34,193 bases of DNA from Rhodospirillales bacterium (GTDB lineage Bacteria > Pseudomonadota > Alphaproteobacteria > Acetobacterales > Acetobacteraceae). Positions 1 to 8,551 of the stretch are shown piece by piece. The stretch is from the NCBI GenBank assembly GCA_018971565.1, contig JAGXAO010000011.1, positions 1 to 34,193 on the forward strand. Reading direction: 5' to 3'. Position numbers and translations under genes: made by a program. Below the pieces are notes generated by a model. It did not search any database, had not been told where the DNA came from, and saw only the letters and a program-made list of their open reading frames with translations. The first letter of the stretch is position 1. Each line of letters starts with the position of its first letter.

Positions 1-420
<420 letters not shown>

Positions 421-423
421 ACC

Positions 424-1497
424 ATGTCATTTAACAGCTTCGGCCATCTTTTCCGCGTTACCACCTGGGGGGAAAGCCATGGCTCCGCCATCGGCGCGGT
501 GGTGGATGGCTGCCCGCCGGGCATTGAACTCTCCGAAGCTGATATTCAGCCTTTTCTGGATAAGCGCCGGCCTGGGCAGTCCCGCTTTACCACGCAACGC
601 CAGGAGCCGGACCAGGTGCGGATTCTCTCCGGCGTGTATGAGGGCAAGACCACCGGCACACCGATCTCCCTGATTATTGAAAACACGGACCAACGCTCCA
701 AGGATTACGCGAACATCGCGGCGCGCTACCGGCCGGGCCATGCGGATGTGGCCTATGACATGAAATATGGCCACCGCGACCCGCGCGGCGGCGGCCGTTC
801 CTCCGCCCGTGAGACCGCGATGCGCGTAGCCGCAGGTGCCATCGCCCGCAAAGTGCTGGGGCCGGCGGTGGTTATCCGCGGTGCCATGGTGGCGATGGGC
901 GCACATGGAATTGACCGTGCGCGCTGGGACTGGACGCAGGTGGATGAAAATCCGTTCTTCTGCCCCGATGCTGTAACAGCGAAGATCTGGGAAACCGAGT
1001 TGGACGCCATTCGCAAGGCTGGTTCCTCCATCGGCGCGGTGCTGGAAGTGGTGGCCGAGGGTGTGAAGCCCGGGCTGGGCGCACCGATCTACGGCAAGCT
1101 GGATGCGGATATCGCCGCCGCACTGATGAGCATCAACGCCGTGAAGGCAGTGGAAATTGGCGATGGCTTCGATGCCGCCACCCTACGCGGGGAGGAAAAT
1201 GCCGATGAGATGCGCATGAAGGAAGGGAAGATTGACTTCCTCTCCAACCATGCGGGCGGGATTTTGGGCGGGATTGCCACCGGCCAGCCGATTGTGGCAC
1301 GATTTGCTGTAAAACCAACGAGTTCTATACGAATTTCAAAGCAATCTGTTAGTGCAGATGGCGAGGAATTGGAGGTACGCACCACAGGGCGGCACGACCC
1401 GTGCGTGGGGATTCGCGCTGTGCCGGTGGGCGAAGCCATGCTGGCTTGTGTTCTGGCTGACCATTTGCTGCGCCACCGGGGGCAGACCGGACGCTAA
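424..1497 (+). CDS. aroC: Chorismate synthase
   Basis: Converts 5-enolpyruvylshikimate-3-phosphate to chorismate, the final shikimate pathway step; it needs reduced FMN. The 357-residue length is normal. All three family signatures are present: GESHG at residues 16-20, the RPGHAD (His106) and [10 protein letters not shown] (122-131) block, and [18 protein letters not shown] (322-339) near the C terminus. The ATG lies 3 bases after the fabI stop with no strong Shine-Dalgarno, which fits translation coupled to fabI. An intrinsic terminator follows directly after the stop. Identification is firm. Confidence 0.97.
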   Translation: MSFNSFGHLFRVTTWGESHGSAIGAVVDGCPPGIELSEADIQPFLDKRRPGQSRFTTQRQEPDQVRILSGVYEGKTTGTPISLIIENTDQRSKDYANIAARYRPGHADVAYDMKYGHRDPRGGGRSSARETAMRVAAGAIARKVLGPAVVIRGAMVAMGAHGIDRARWDWTQVDENPFFCPDAVTAKIWETELDAIRKAGSSIGAVLEVVAEGVKPGLGAPIYGKLDADIAAALMSINAVKAVEIGDGFDAATLRGEENADEMRMKEGKIDFLSNHAGGILGGIATGQPIVARFAVKPTSSIRISKQSVSADGEELEVRTTGRHDPCVGIRAVPVGEAMLACVLADHLLRHRGQTGR

Positions 1498-1504
1498 AGA
1501 ACTT

Positions 1505-1529
1505 AAGCCTCTGTTAACAGATGGCTTTT
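1505..1529 (+). terminator. Rho-independent terminator of fabI-aroC
   Basis: Eight bases after the aroC stop, AAGCC-TCTG pairs with CAGA-(T bulge)-GGCTT around a TTAA loop, and the stem runs into TTTT. The ATG at 1521 lies inside this stem, which argues that the next gene starts downstream of it. Confidence 0.7.
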
Positions 1530-1541
1530 AAAAATGGTCTT

Positions 1542-2495
1542 ATGAACCCTTCCCATATCTCTGCTTTGCCGCCGTCCGCCTCCGCCCGTGGCAGCGGCAC
1601 TTCCTGGCTCGCCGTTGGGTCCATGCTGGCTGATCTGGCTTTTGAGACTGACCGGCTCGGGCGGTTTACAGCCTTTGGGCCCGGCCGGGTGCTGGGGCGG
1701 CAAGCCGGTGAAATGCTGGGGGCGGAGTTGGCCAGCCTGTTAAGCGGCCCTTCAGCGGAAGAAGCCGCGCTGAGCGCCAATGAATTCCAGTCTATCGTTG
1801 TAACCATCTGCGTGGAATGCGTAGCCTGGCACGGGCGTGTGCGGCTTGGCGGCCCGGAGGGTGCGCCTCGGCTTTACCGGCTTTCTCTGGCGCCGCGCCT
1901 TTCCGGCGGCAGCGTAGCCGGCATCTATGGTCTGTTATTCGACATGGAAGCCCCTGAACTATCTTTACCCAGCACCGCCGATGAAACCGGAATGGGGATG
2001 CCATTTCGTATTACCTCCATACTGGATGCCGAAACCGGCTTCTGGACCAGCAAGACATTCGGAGACGAAATTACCCGCAGGCTGGACCGGCTGGACGTGG
2101 AAGAGCAGCCCGGCACCCTGCTTTATCTGGGCTTCTCCCGTGCCGAGGAGGATTTGTGGCCATCTGTGGCAATGCGGCTGGCGGAGGAGTTGCGGGATAT
2201 CGTTCGCCCTACGGATTTACTGGGGCGAATTGATGGAAGCACCATAGGGTTGTGGTGCGATAACATGGACCACCTGACCGGCGGGGAGCGCGCCGCGAAA
2301 TTTTGCGCCACACTGCCGGCTTTGCTGCCTAAGCAGGCACAGATTACGGTGGGTGTGGTGCCACGATGGCCGGGAAGCGGCGAGGATGCCAGTACTGTGA
2401 TGGAACACGCCGCGGTAACCTTACGGCTGGCGGATTTCGCGAGTGCCGGCGAAACCGGGCTGATGAGCGCATGGAGGGTTTGGCAAACCGATTGA
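1542..2495 (+). CDS. PAS-like / degenerate GGDEF-like protein
   Basis: A 317-residue protein with no signal peptide or membrane segment. Residues about 26-135 look like a PAS fold (LADLAFETDRLGRFTAFGPG is the typical PAS opening). Residues about 165-300 look like a GGDEF domain fold: RLAEELRDIVRPTDLLGRIDG, then after about 40 residues ITVGVV, the usual strand at the end of the domain. Where an active diguanylate cyclase has GG(D/E)EF, this protein reads DGSTI (231-235), so it should not make cyclic di-GMP. I infer a sensory or scaffold role. An upstream ATG at 1521 would extend it by 7 residues but lies in the aroC terminator stem, so 1542 is preferred; neither start has a clear Shine-Dalgarno. 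The family assignment is by pattern only. Confidence 0.6.
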   Translation: MNPSHISALPPSASARGSGTSWLAVGSMLADLAFETDRLGRFTAFGPGRVLGRQAGEMLGAELASLLSGPSAEEAALSANEFQSIVVTICVECVAWHGRVRLGGPEGAPRLYRLSLAPRLSGGSVAGIYGLLFDMEAPELSLPSTADETGMGMPFRITSILDAETGFWTSKTFGDEITRRLDRLDVEEQPGTLLYLGFSRAEEDLWPSVAMRLAEELRDIVRPTDLLGRIDGSTIGLWCDNMDHLTGGERAAKFCATLPALLPKQAQITVGVVPRWPGSGEDASTVMEHAAVTLRLADFASAGETGLMSAWRVWQTD

Positions 2496-2586
2496 GGTGA
2501 CACCCCACGCATGGCTGGATGCGCTGGGATGGGTTGCCTGAGCAGCCCGGGAGCGCGATGTTAGGGAATAATCCGGAGCCTCAATT

Positions 2587-2892
2587 TTGAAAATTCCATT
2601 TGCCGTTATTCTCGCGGGCCTGGCTGCCTCCCCCGCTTTGGCTCGCCAAGACCCCACACCACCGCCTTCGGGTGTGGTGATACATATGTTCGGACCAAAT
2701 TCGGTGACGTCGCAAATTATGTCCGGAACTACCTCTAATCCGACGGGAAATACCACTCCGTCTGGCACAACCACCAGCGGCCAGGCTGCACCCGAGCCCA
2801 CATTTGGCGATATTTTCCACCAGATGTTCGTGACGGGCGACCCGGCCAAGAATACACCCGCCTTTCCGAAAGGGCGAAGCAGCAACTTCTGA
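2587..2892 (+). CDS. Small secreted protein of unknown function
   Basis: 101 residues, TTG start preceded by GGAG at 2575-2578 with 8 bases spacing. The first 19-20 residues form a signal peptide ending in ASPALA-RQ, so the mature protein of about 81 residues should be exported. The mature part is rich in Pro, Thr, Ser and Gly (a PPPSG stretch and several TT/TS runs at about residues 25-67) and ends in a short segment with FGDIFHQMFVTGDP. There is no cysteine. I do not recognise a family. It is monocistronic as far as can be seen and is followed by a terminator. Confidence 0.6.
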   Translation: MKIPFAVILAGLAASPALARQDPTPPPSGVVIHMFGPNSVTSQIMSGTTSNPTGNTTPSGTTTSGQAAPEPTFGDIFHQMFVTGDPAKNTPAFPKGRSSNF

Positions 2893-2902
2893 GGAAAATC
2901 TA

Positions 2903-2933
2903 ATCGGGCTGGAGTATCGTCAGCCCGATTTTT
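2903..2933. terminator. Bidirectional intrinsic terminator between convergent genes
   Basis: A perfect 9-bp stem (ATCGGGCTG at 2903-2911 with CAGCCCGAT at 2921-2929, 9-base loop) is followed by TTTT on the plus strand. On the minus strand it is followed by a weaker TAGATTTT. It separates the small secreted protein gene from the convergent EF-hand gene. Confidence 0.7.
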
Positions 2934-2935
2934 GG

Positions 2936-3328
2936 TCAGGAGTCTTTGGCTCGCAGTGCCGCGGCCCGAGCTTCGAGATGTTTGGCCATATCGTCCATCT
3001 GCCAAGCCTGGATATCGTAAAAGGTCACATAGCCGTGCTTATCTGTGTCGATCTGGTTGAAATGATCGACAACCGGTTTGAAATCCGCCGCCTTGGCCTG
3101 CGCCAGCGTAAGGTGCCCGTCATGGCTGGTATTGGCGGCGTAGAACTTCATCATCATCTGCTCCGGACCCATCATCGGCCCTTTGCCGCAATGGCCATGC
3201 AAACCCATCGGGCCGCCCATCATGCCCATGCCGCCGGGCGGCGCCGGATTGCCATTATTGGCGGCCATTTGGGCGAAGGCAAGGCCAGGGGCCAGGACAA
3301 TGAGAGACGCAAACAGGATGCGGCGCAT
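2936..3328 (-). CDS. Secreted EF-hand domain protein
   Basis: 130 residues. The ATG at 3328 is chosen over upstream in-frame codons because it has GGAG 8 bases before it and opens a clean signal peptide (about residues 1-19, ending GLAFA-QMA). Residues 30-60 are rich in Gly, Met, Pro and His. Two EF-hand-like loops follow: 66-77 (N-x-S-x-D-G, ending in Gln instead of Glu) and 94-105 (D-x-D-x-H-G, ending in Asp). Both loops depart from the consensus, so calcium affinity may be weak. Similar small periplasmic EF-hand proteins are widespread in alphaproteobacteria; the role is unknown, with calcium or metal buffering an inference. It ends at the shared terminator with the secreted orphan. Confidence 0.75.
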   Translation of the reverse strand: MRRILFASLIVLAPGLAFAQMAANNGNPAPPGGMGMMGGPMGLHGHCGKGPMMGPEQMMMKFYAANTSHDGHLTLAQAKAADFKPVVDHFNQIDTDKHGYVTFYDIQAWQMDDMAKHLEARAAALRAKDS

Positions 3329-3380
3329 ATGAATAACTCCAATCAACTCGTCTATGCCCTGCTGATAAACGCGTGATGTA

Positions 3381-3399
3381 ACGCCAGCGTCTCTGGCGT
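3381..3399. repeat. Inverted repeat upstream of the EF-hand gene
   Basis: ACGCCAG and CTGGCGT form a perfect 7-bp inverted repeat with a 5-base spacer, between the rpsD terminator and the EF-hand gene start (53-71 bases upstream of it). It could be an operator or a second hairpin after rpsD; the sequence cannot distinguish these. Confidence 0.4.
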
Positions 3400-3404
3400 G
3401 TGAC

Positions 3405-3434
3405 AAAACAAAAACGGCGCCCGAAGGCGCCGTT
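3405..3434 (-). terminator. Rho-independent terminator of rpsD
   Basis: On the minus strand a 9-bp GC-rich stem (AACGGCGCC with GGCGCCGTT, four-base loop) is followed by TTTTTGTTTT. It starts about 25 bases after the rpsD stop. Confidence 0.85.
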
Positions 3435-3459
3435 CGCAATCCACCGAAGGCGGAAAGAT

Positions 3460-4074
3460 TTAGCGGGAGTAGAACTCGACCACGAGATGCGGTTCCATCT
3501 GCACAGGGAAAGGCACATCCGCCAGCTTCGGGGCGCGTACGAAGCGGCCCTTCATGGCGCGATGGTCGGTTTCGATATATTCCGGCACATCGCGCTCGCC
3601 GCTCTGTGCGGCATCCAGCACCACGGCCAGCTGCTTGGATTTCTCACGAACCTCGATGATATCCTCATTCTTCACTTGGTAAGACGGGATGTTCACCTTC
3701 TGGCCGTTTACGGTCACATGGCCGTGAGAGACGAACTGACGAGCCGCGAACGGGGTGATCGCGAATTTCATGCGATAGACGACCGCATCCAGCCGACGCT
3801 CCAGCAGTTCGATCAGGTTCTCCGAGGTGTCGCCCTTACGGCGCACGGCCTCTTCGTAATATTTGTAGAAAGCTTTTTCGGAAATGTTACCGTAGTAACC
3901 CTTCAGCTTCTGCTTCGCCATCAACTGCACGCCGAAATCGGTCGGCTTCTTGCGGCGCTGGCCATGCTGGCCGGGGCCATATTCGCGCTTGTTAACGGGG
4001 GATTTGGCACGGCCCCACAGGTTAACGCCCAGGCGGCGGTTGATTTTATACTTGCTCTCACTGCGCTTGGTCAT
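3460..4074 (-). CDS. rpsD: 30S ribosomal protein S4
   Basis: 204 residues, the normal alphaproteobacterial length. S4 binds 16S rRNA early in 30S assembly and in many bacteria represses its own translation. The N-terminal part has [15 protein letters not shown] and the GPGQHG motif; the S4 RNA-binding domain covers about residues 95-160 ([34 protein letters not shown]); the protein ends VVEFYSR. The ATG at 4074 is preferred over upstream in-frame codons because it begins the conserved N terminus and AAGAAAGG lies 10 bases upstream. It stands alone here instead of in the alpha operon and has its own terminator. A 113-base leader separates it from the Hint gene on the same strand. Confidence 0.97.
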   Translation of the reverse strand: MTKRSESKYKINRRLGVNLWGRAKSPVNKREYGPGQHGQRRKKPTDFGVQLMAKQKLKGYYGNISEKAFYKYYEEAVRRKGDTSENLIELLERRLDAVVYRMKFAITPFAARQFVSHGHVTVNGQKVNIPSYQVKNEDIIEVREKSKQLAVVLDAAQSGERDVPEYIETDHRAMKGRFVRAPKLADVPFPVQMEPHLVVEFYSR

Positions 4075-4142
4075 GGCGCTGGTACCTTTCTTGTTAGATC
4101 CGCCAGTAGTCTCTTTTCCGTTTTCACGGCAAAGAGCGGGCG

Positions 4143-4159
4143 CGGGCGACCACCGCCCG
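4143..4159 (-). other. Hairpin between the Hint gene and rpsD
   Basis: CGGGCG and CGCCCG form a 6-bp stem around ACCAC, about 30 bases after the Hint gene stop and 70 bases before rpsD. The T tract behind it is weak (CTCTTT). It may be a poor terminator for the Hint gene or part of the rpsD leader, where S4 autoregulation would act. Confidence 0.35.
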
Positions 4160-4187
4160 TCCACGTTCCCGGCAACGAGGCGCGGCT

Positions 4188-7100
4188 CTAACTGGTTGCG
4201 CGCGGGGCGTCAATGCTTGCGGGAGATTGGGCGTTGCATAGCAGCGGCGTGGCGCGCAGCCAGTTTTGCGGCACGGCGGCCACCGGCAGCCTGATTTGCC
4301 GCCTGGCGCGGGCCAGGCTGATTTCTGCCTGGCGGCTCATCCAGATGCCCGCATCGCCCGCCGCGCGAGGCAGCCAGCCCTGCCCCAGCGTCAACCCGCG
4401 CATCTCGCCCAGGCACAAGCCTAGCTCCCGCCGGTCCTCAGAATCAGGGTCGGTATCCGCGGGGGAAGAAGCGGGACTTAGCAAGGTGAAGCTGCGAACG
4501 GGTTCGGCAAAGCTGAAAGAGGCATAATACCCGTTTCCGTGGCGGCTGAAGCGGGGCAGAGCGTTCATTCCACCGCTTACCGCCCGCAGGCGGGGCATGT
4601 AGCCTGGCGTGAAGCCTGCCTTCAGCGCCAGTTCGTGGAGGTAACGCCGCACGGCGGCAAGCCGCGCGCCGCTTGTGATATTCGGCGCGAACGGACGGCG
4701 TGCCGGGGTGCGCCGCCCCAGCTCATGATAAAGCTGCCCGCGATTGGCGTTGCAGAAATAGGATTCACATTCCAGCCCCTCGGCCAGCATAATATCGTGC
4801 CGGTCAAGTTCCAGATGATAATAGGTCATCGCCGGAGAAGTTTCGTCATGCAGGATGGTGGCGCCGTTGATGAGATGGACGACGGGGATGAGCACTCCCT
4901 GGGCATAGACGCAATGCAAAGGCGAGAGGCGCAGCATTTTGAACGGTTTGCCGGGACCGAAGGCGCCGGGCATGATAATAATCGGTTTGGCTGATTTGGC
5001 CGATTGAAGGCCGAGATCCATCGTGCGCCAGCCAACCCAGCGAACCGGGCGGCGTTCCCCGGCCGCATTGATAACAGGATCGCCGGGACGGAGGGTTTCC
5101 ACCGGGCGGTAGCCCTGCGGTGTGAGGATGCTGGTGCCGCGCGCGTAACAGGGTAACTCGCCGCCCATTGTAATAAGCGAGCCGCCGCTGCCATCCGCCG
5201 AGACCGCAAGGCCGGGAAGAGCTGTGCCGCTTGTGGCAACCGCAAAAGCCTGTGCGATGCTGCCCTGGGAATTTAAAATCTCGACCATGCCGGGGGCAAT
5301 GCTGACGAGGCTGGGAGCGATGCCAACCAGATCCACCGCATCGAAGCTGGACATGCCGGCGATGCCGGGCAGACCGGTAGCGGCATCGTCCACAACCAGT
5401 AGAGCGGAGGTGCCAGTAAAACTGACCGGCGTGCTGGAGAGATCCGCGCTGGAAAGCTCCAGCGTGGCGCCGGTTGCAATTTCCACCGGGAAGCTGCCGG
5501 TGAAATTACCACCCGCGATGAGCAGCCTGCCGCCCTCGGCCAGGATTGTACCGGTGCCAAGCACGGTGGACGCATTGATGATGCCATAGCCCGCAAGAGC
5601 GCCCGCTACATCCAGCAGGTTTGCAGAAAGCTCACCACCGGCGAAGCTGGCATTGGTGAGTGTGGCAGAGCCGGAGGCGGCAAGCCGCCCGGCAATGGTG
5701 ATGGCGCCGCCCGATTGAGCGAATGTGCTGGCAGCCAGCCTGGCATCCGTGCCGATGAACCCCTGCCCCGCCTGAAACGATGCCGCGCCGGTGATGTTGA
5801 GCTGAGCGGCCCCGCCAAGAGTGAGGCCGCCAGTGCCAGAATAGCTCGTTGCCGTAATATCCGCGCTGCCGGTTATGCTCACGGCGCCGCTATTGCTAAG
5901 GCCGCCGAAATGGCCGGCCGCGGTGCCGTAAGCCTGGAGCGTGCCGAGCGTGCCAAGGTTCAAGCTTCCAGCCGCCAGGCTACCGGCTTCATAAATGGTG
6001 GCTGCGCCGCCAAGCCCGACCAAAGCCGCGCCGGAAAGGCTGAGGGCACCCATGACGGCGAGGCTGGAGCCAGCCCCCCCGCCCGCCGCAGCAAGGGTGA
6101 GGTTACCGGCAATGCTGGCGGATGTGGTCAGCACCTCCAAGGCGCCAGAGCCATTGGTGTCGCCGACGACAACATCGCCCGACAGCATAGCATTGGCCGC
6201 GGCACCGAAGATCGCGTTGCCGTTATTGTCGATCTGGAGCGCCGTGCCCGAAAAACCGCTGGCAATCAGTCCATCGTTAAATTCGATTTGGCCGGTGACG
6301 AGCACGCCGCCGAGGGCATGGGCCGTATCGTCCACATAAAGACCGCCGGTGCTGCCGAAGGAGACCAGCTCGGCCTCTGTGAAACCAAGACCGGAATAAC
6401 CGTTTACCGTGCCGCTGCCGCCCCGGTCGACAGCAATGAAGCTTTGCAGCCCAGCCAGAATGCCGGTGCCGCTGCTGATCGTGAGTACGTCCAGCACGCC
6501 GGTGCCTGTATAGCTGACGCTCGCAAGCTCGGCATTGAGTGTGCTCAGGTTGCTCGCGGTAAGGGTAAGCGTGGCAGCAGGTGAGAACCCGGCGGCGGAG
6601 AGGCTTCCATGCGCGGAGGAGAGCGTGATGGTGAGGCTCTGGGTTGTGGCGGCCGCCAGCACGACATTTATGCCCATTAAAGGCTGTGCCACACCGGCGG
6701 TGGCCGCAATGCCGCCATTGCTGGTGACCGTGGCGAGATTCGAATGCAGGACTACCGTTGCATCGCCCGCGGTATCAAAACTGGCGGCAGGCACCAGCCC
6801 GGCGGGAATGTTCGAAAAGATTGTATAGCTTTGTGTGGTGCCGTTGGCATCAACACCGGAGACAACAAAAGATGAGGCGCCCGCGATGGTGCTGATGTTA
6901 TGCACCACAAGGCCCGTAAGACCAGGAAAGATCAGCTCATCTCCTGCCGCGAAGCCGGAAACCGTGCCGGAAAACACCTGCGGCCCGGAGATGACAAATG
7001 CGCCGCCAGTACCGCCCAGGGGGTTTGCATAACCGCCCGTTATGGGTTGGCTCCCTGCCCCCTCGAAATTCAAGGTCACGCCACTTTGTACGGTAAGCGG

Positions 7101-8474
7101 CGTGGTGTTAAAAATGCCAAAAAGCGGCGCCACGGGGCCCAAAACCATCACCCCGCCGCCCGCTACGTCCAGGTTCACGCCGGAGGAAACCAGGCCAGCG
7201 TCGATCTCCAGCGTTTCGCCCTGCAAGGCAAGGATGGTACCGGTGCCATCGATCATGCCGGAGGCGGAGAAATCTCCCACGGATAGCGTGCCACTACCTT
7301 CCAGCACCGCGCCGCTGGCAAGCGTGATACCTTCCTGGAAATCGTTCGCGGCACCGGTATCAACTGTCAGCCCGCCCGCGAAATCCACGAACGCATTGGT
7401 GTTTAGCGCCAGCTCGCCTTGCAGGGAGGCCGTGCCGCCGATCAAAAGCTGGCCGGATTCCACGACATCTTGCGCGGAAAATGTTCCGAAGTCGTAACTC
7501 GTTCCGCCGAAAAGGGCTGAGTTGTATGGCAGCTCCAAAACGCCACCAGGCGCAATGGAGACCGCGCCATTGCCAACTAAATTGCCCAGGGCGGAGAAAG
7601 TGCCCGTGACATCCAGGATGCCCGAGAGCGTGTCGACACCGGTAACAAGCGTTTGCGTGCCTAGTGCATAGGTGGCGGCGCTGGCAGCAGGGCCCACAGT
7701 GTTGAGATAGATATTCCCGGAAGTGACCTCCCGCGGGAGCACACCATCATGATTCCAGAGATCGTAGGTTAGATGTTGGCCGGAGGTAAGCGACGGCCCC
7801 GCGAATTCCAGCGAGGTGAGCAGCGTGTTCAGCGCCCCGATATCGTTGGCGCTGAGCGTGAGGTGAATGGTGCCGGTGCCGATACCGTCAGCCGAGATGC
7901 CGGTGAGCGCGCTATAATCTGGCAGCAGCAATGCGCCAGCCGAAACAGCGAGGGTGAGTTGCAATGTTTCCTCTGCGCCCAGCCCCATCGCGGCAAGCGC
8001 GCTGGCCGTGGGGTCGGAGAGCAGCAGATCCGGCAGGGCGAGGGGCTGGTTGGCCGACAGCGTGACCAGCTTGGCTGGTGCAACGAAAGCTGGAGCAGCC
8101 TGTGGCACAACGGCCAGTGCGAAGCCGCTCTGCGCAAGGCCGCCTTTATTATCCTGGGCGGTGAGGGAAATGATATCCGACGTAACGCCGGAGGGCTCTG
8201 AGACAGAGAGTGAGGCCAAGACCGCATTAACCTGAGCGGCGCTGCCGGAAATTTGTAACGTGTTGCCACTGGAAACCAAGGAAGCGCCGCCGGTGGCACT
8301 GGCCGTTATGGCCGCGTTAATGTTGGCCGCCACAAGCGCCAGGGTAATGTTTGCACCAGAGGCGGAATCGGCCACCGCCAAGCTGGTGGGCAGTCCGGCG
8401 AGCGATGACAGGCTTGATTGCCCGGCTATGGAGGTAATGGTCGCGGGGACGTTGATATTTATACTTGAACTCAC
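4188..8474 (-). CDS. Giant repetitive protein with C-terminal Hint (hedgehog/intein) domain
   Basis: 1428 residues, GTG start; an in-frame stop lies just upstream, so no longer start is possible, and there is no clear Shine-Dalgarno. Residues 1 to about 1100 are Gly/Ala/Ser/Thr/Leu-rich, nearly cysteine-free, with many short beta-helix-like repeats of the kind seen in autotransporter passengers and adhesins (GxLxVxGxxxLxG patterns). There is no signal peptide and no outer-membrane beta-barrel, so export, if any, would need another route such as type I secretion. At residue 1109 a Hint domain begins ([20 protein letters not shown]), with a later LSPLHCVY histidine motif and [16 protein letters not shown], spanning to about 1250. 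Cys1109 is the expected nucleophile for self-cleavage. The last 180 residues have the tail commonly following such Hint domains ([21 protein letters not shown]). Alphaproteobacterial homologues are mostly uncharacterised. Domain call firm, function unknown. Confidence 0.85.
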   Translation of the reverse strand: MSSSININVPATITSIAGQSSLSSLAGLPTSLAVADSASGANITLALVAANINAAITASATGGASLVSSGNTLQISGSAAQVNAVLASLSVSEPSGVTSDIISLTAQDNKGGLAQSGFALAVVPQAAPAFVAPAKLVTLSANQPLALPDLLLSDPTASALAAMGLGAEETLQLTLAVSAGALLLPDYSALTGISADGIGTGTIHLTLSANDIGALNTLLTSLEFAGPSLTSGQHLTYDLWNHDGVLPREVTSGNIYLNTVGPAASAATYALGTQTLVTGVDTLSGILDVTGTFSALGNLVGNGAVSIAPGGVLELPYNSALFGGTSYDFGTFSAQDVVESGQLLIGGTASLQGELALNTNAFVDFAGGLTVDTGAANDFQEGITLASGAVLEGSGTLSVGDFSASGMIDGTGTILALQGETLEIDAGLVSSGVNLDVAGGGVMVLGPVAPLFGIFNTTPLTVQSGVTLNFEGAGSQPITGGYANPLGGTGGAFVISGPQVFSGTVSGFAAGDELIFPGLTGLVVHNISTIAGASSFVVSGVDANGTTQSYTIFSNIPAGLVPAASFDTAGDATVVLHSNLATVTSNGGIAATAGVAQPLMGINVVLAAATTQSLTITLSSAHGSLSAAGFSPAATLTLTASNLSTLNAELASVSYTGTGVLDVLTISSGTGILAGLQSFIAVDRGGSGTVNGYSGLGFTEAELVSFGSTGGLYVDDTAHALGGVLVTGQIEFNDGLIASGFSGTALQIDNNGNAIFGAAANAMLSGDVVVGDTNGSGALEVLTTSASIAGNLTLAAAGGGAGSSLAVMGALSLSGAALVGLGGAATIYEAGSLAAGSLNLGTLGTLQAYGTAAGHFGGLSNSGAVSITGSADITATSYSGTGGLTLGGAAQLNITGAASFQAGQGFIGTDARLAASTFAQSGGAITIAGRLAASGSATLTNASFAGGELSANLLDVAGALAGYGIINASTVLGTGTILAEGGRLLIAGGNFTGSFPVEIATGATLELSSADLSSTPVSFTGTSALLVVDDAATGLPGIAGMSSFDAVDLVGIAPSLVSIAPGMVEILNSQGSIAQAFAVATSGTALPGLAVSADGSGGSLITMGGELPCYARGTSILTPQGYRPVETLRPGDPVINAAGERRPVRWVGWRTMDLGLQSAKSAKPIIIMPGAFGPGKPFKMLRLSPLHCVYAQGVLIPVVHLINGATILHDETSPAMTYYHLELDRHDIMLAEGLECESYFCNANRGQLYHELGRRTPARRPFAPNITSGARLAAVRRYLHELALKAGFTPGYMPRLRAVSGGMNALPRFSRHGNGYYASFSFAEPVRSFTLLSPASSPADTDPDSEDRRELGLCLGEMRGLTLGQGWLPRAAGDAGIWMSRQAEISLARARRQIRLPVAAVPQNWLRATPLLCNAQSPASIDAPRATS

Positions 8475-8551
8475 AACTATAAGTTACATAATTTCAATGT
8501 ACGATCAATGAAGCGCTGTGAGTTCTGAAAAATAATTCTCTGGAAACAACC

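Noticed and set aside
2531-2548. Terminator after the GGDEF-like gene
   Set aside because: A 7-bp stem with one wobble pair exists but no T tract follows, so it is not called.
3400-4191. 263-codon open frame opposite rpsD
   Set aside because: It covers the whole of a certain ribosomal protein gene and its terminator, and the translation shows no family pattern.
5715-6584. 289-codon open frame on the plus strand opposite the Hint gene
   Set aside because: It is antisense to a long, compositionally biased coding region; its protein has no recognisable domain and no Shine-Dalgarno. GC-rich repetitive genes often leave such open frames.
4188-8474. Tandem DNA repeats or a CRISPR-like array in the Hint gene
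   Set aside because: The repetitiveness is at protein level (Gly/Ala/Ser beta-repeats); no regularly spaced identical DNA units were found.
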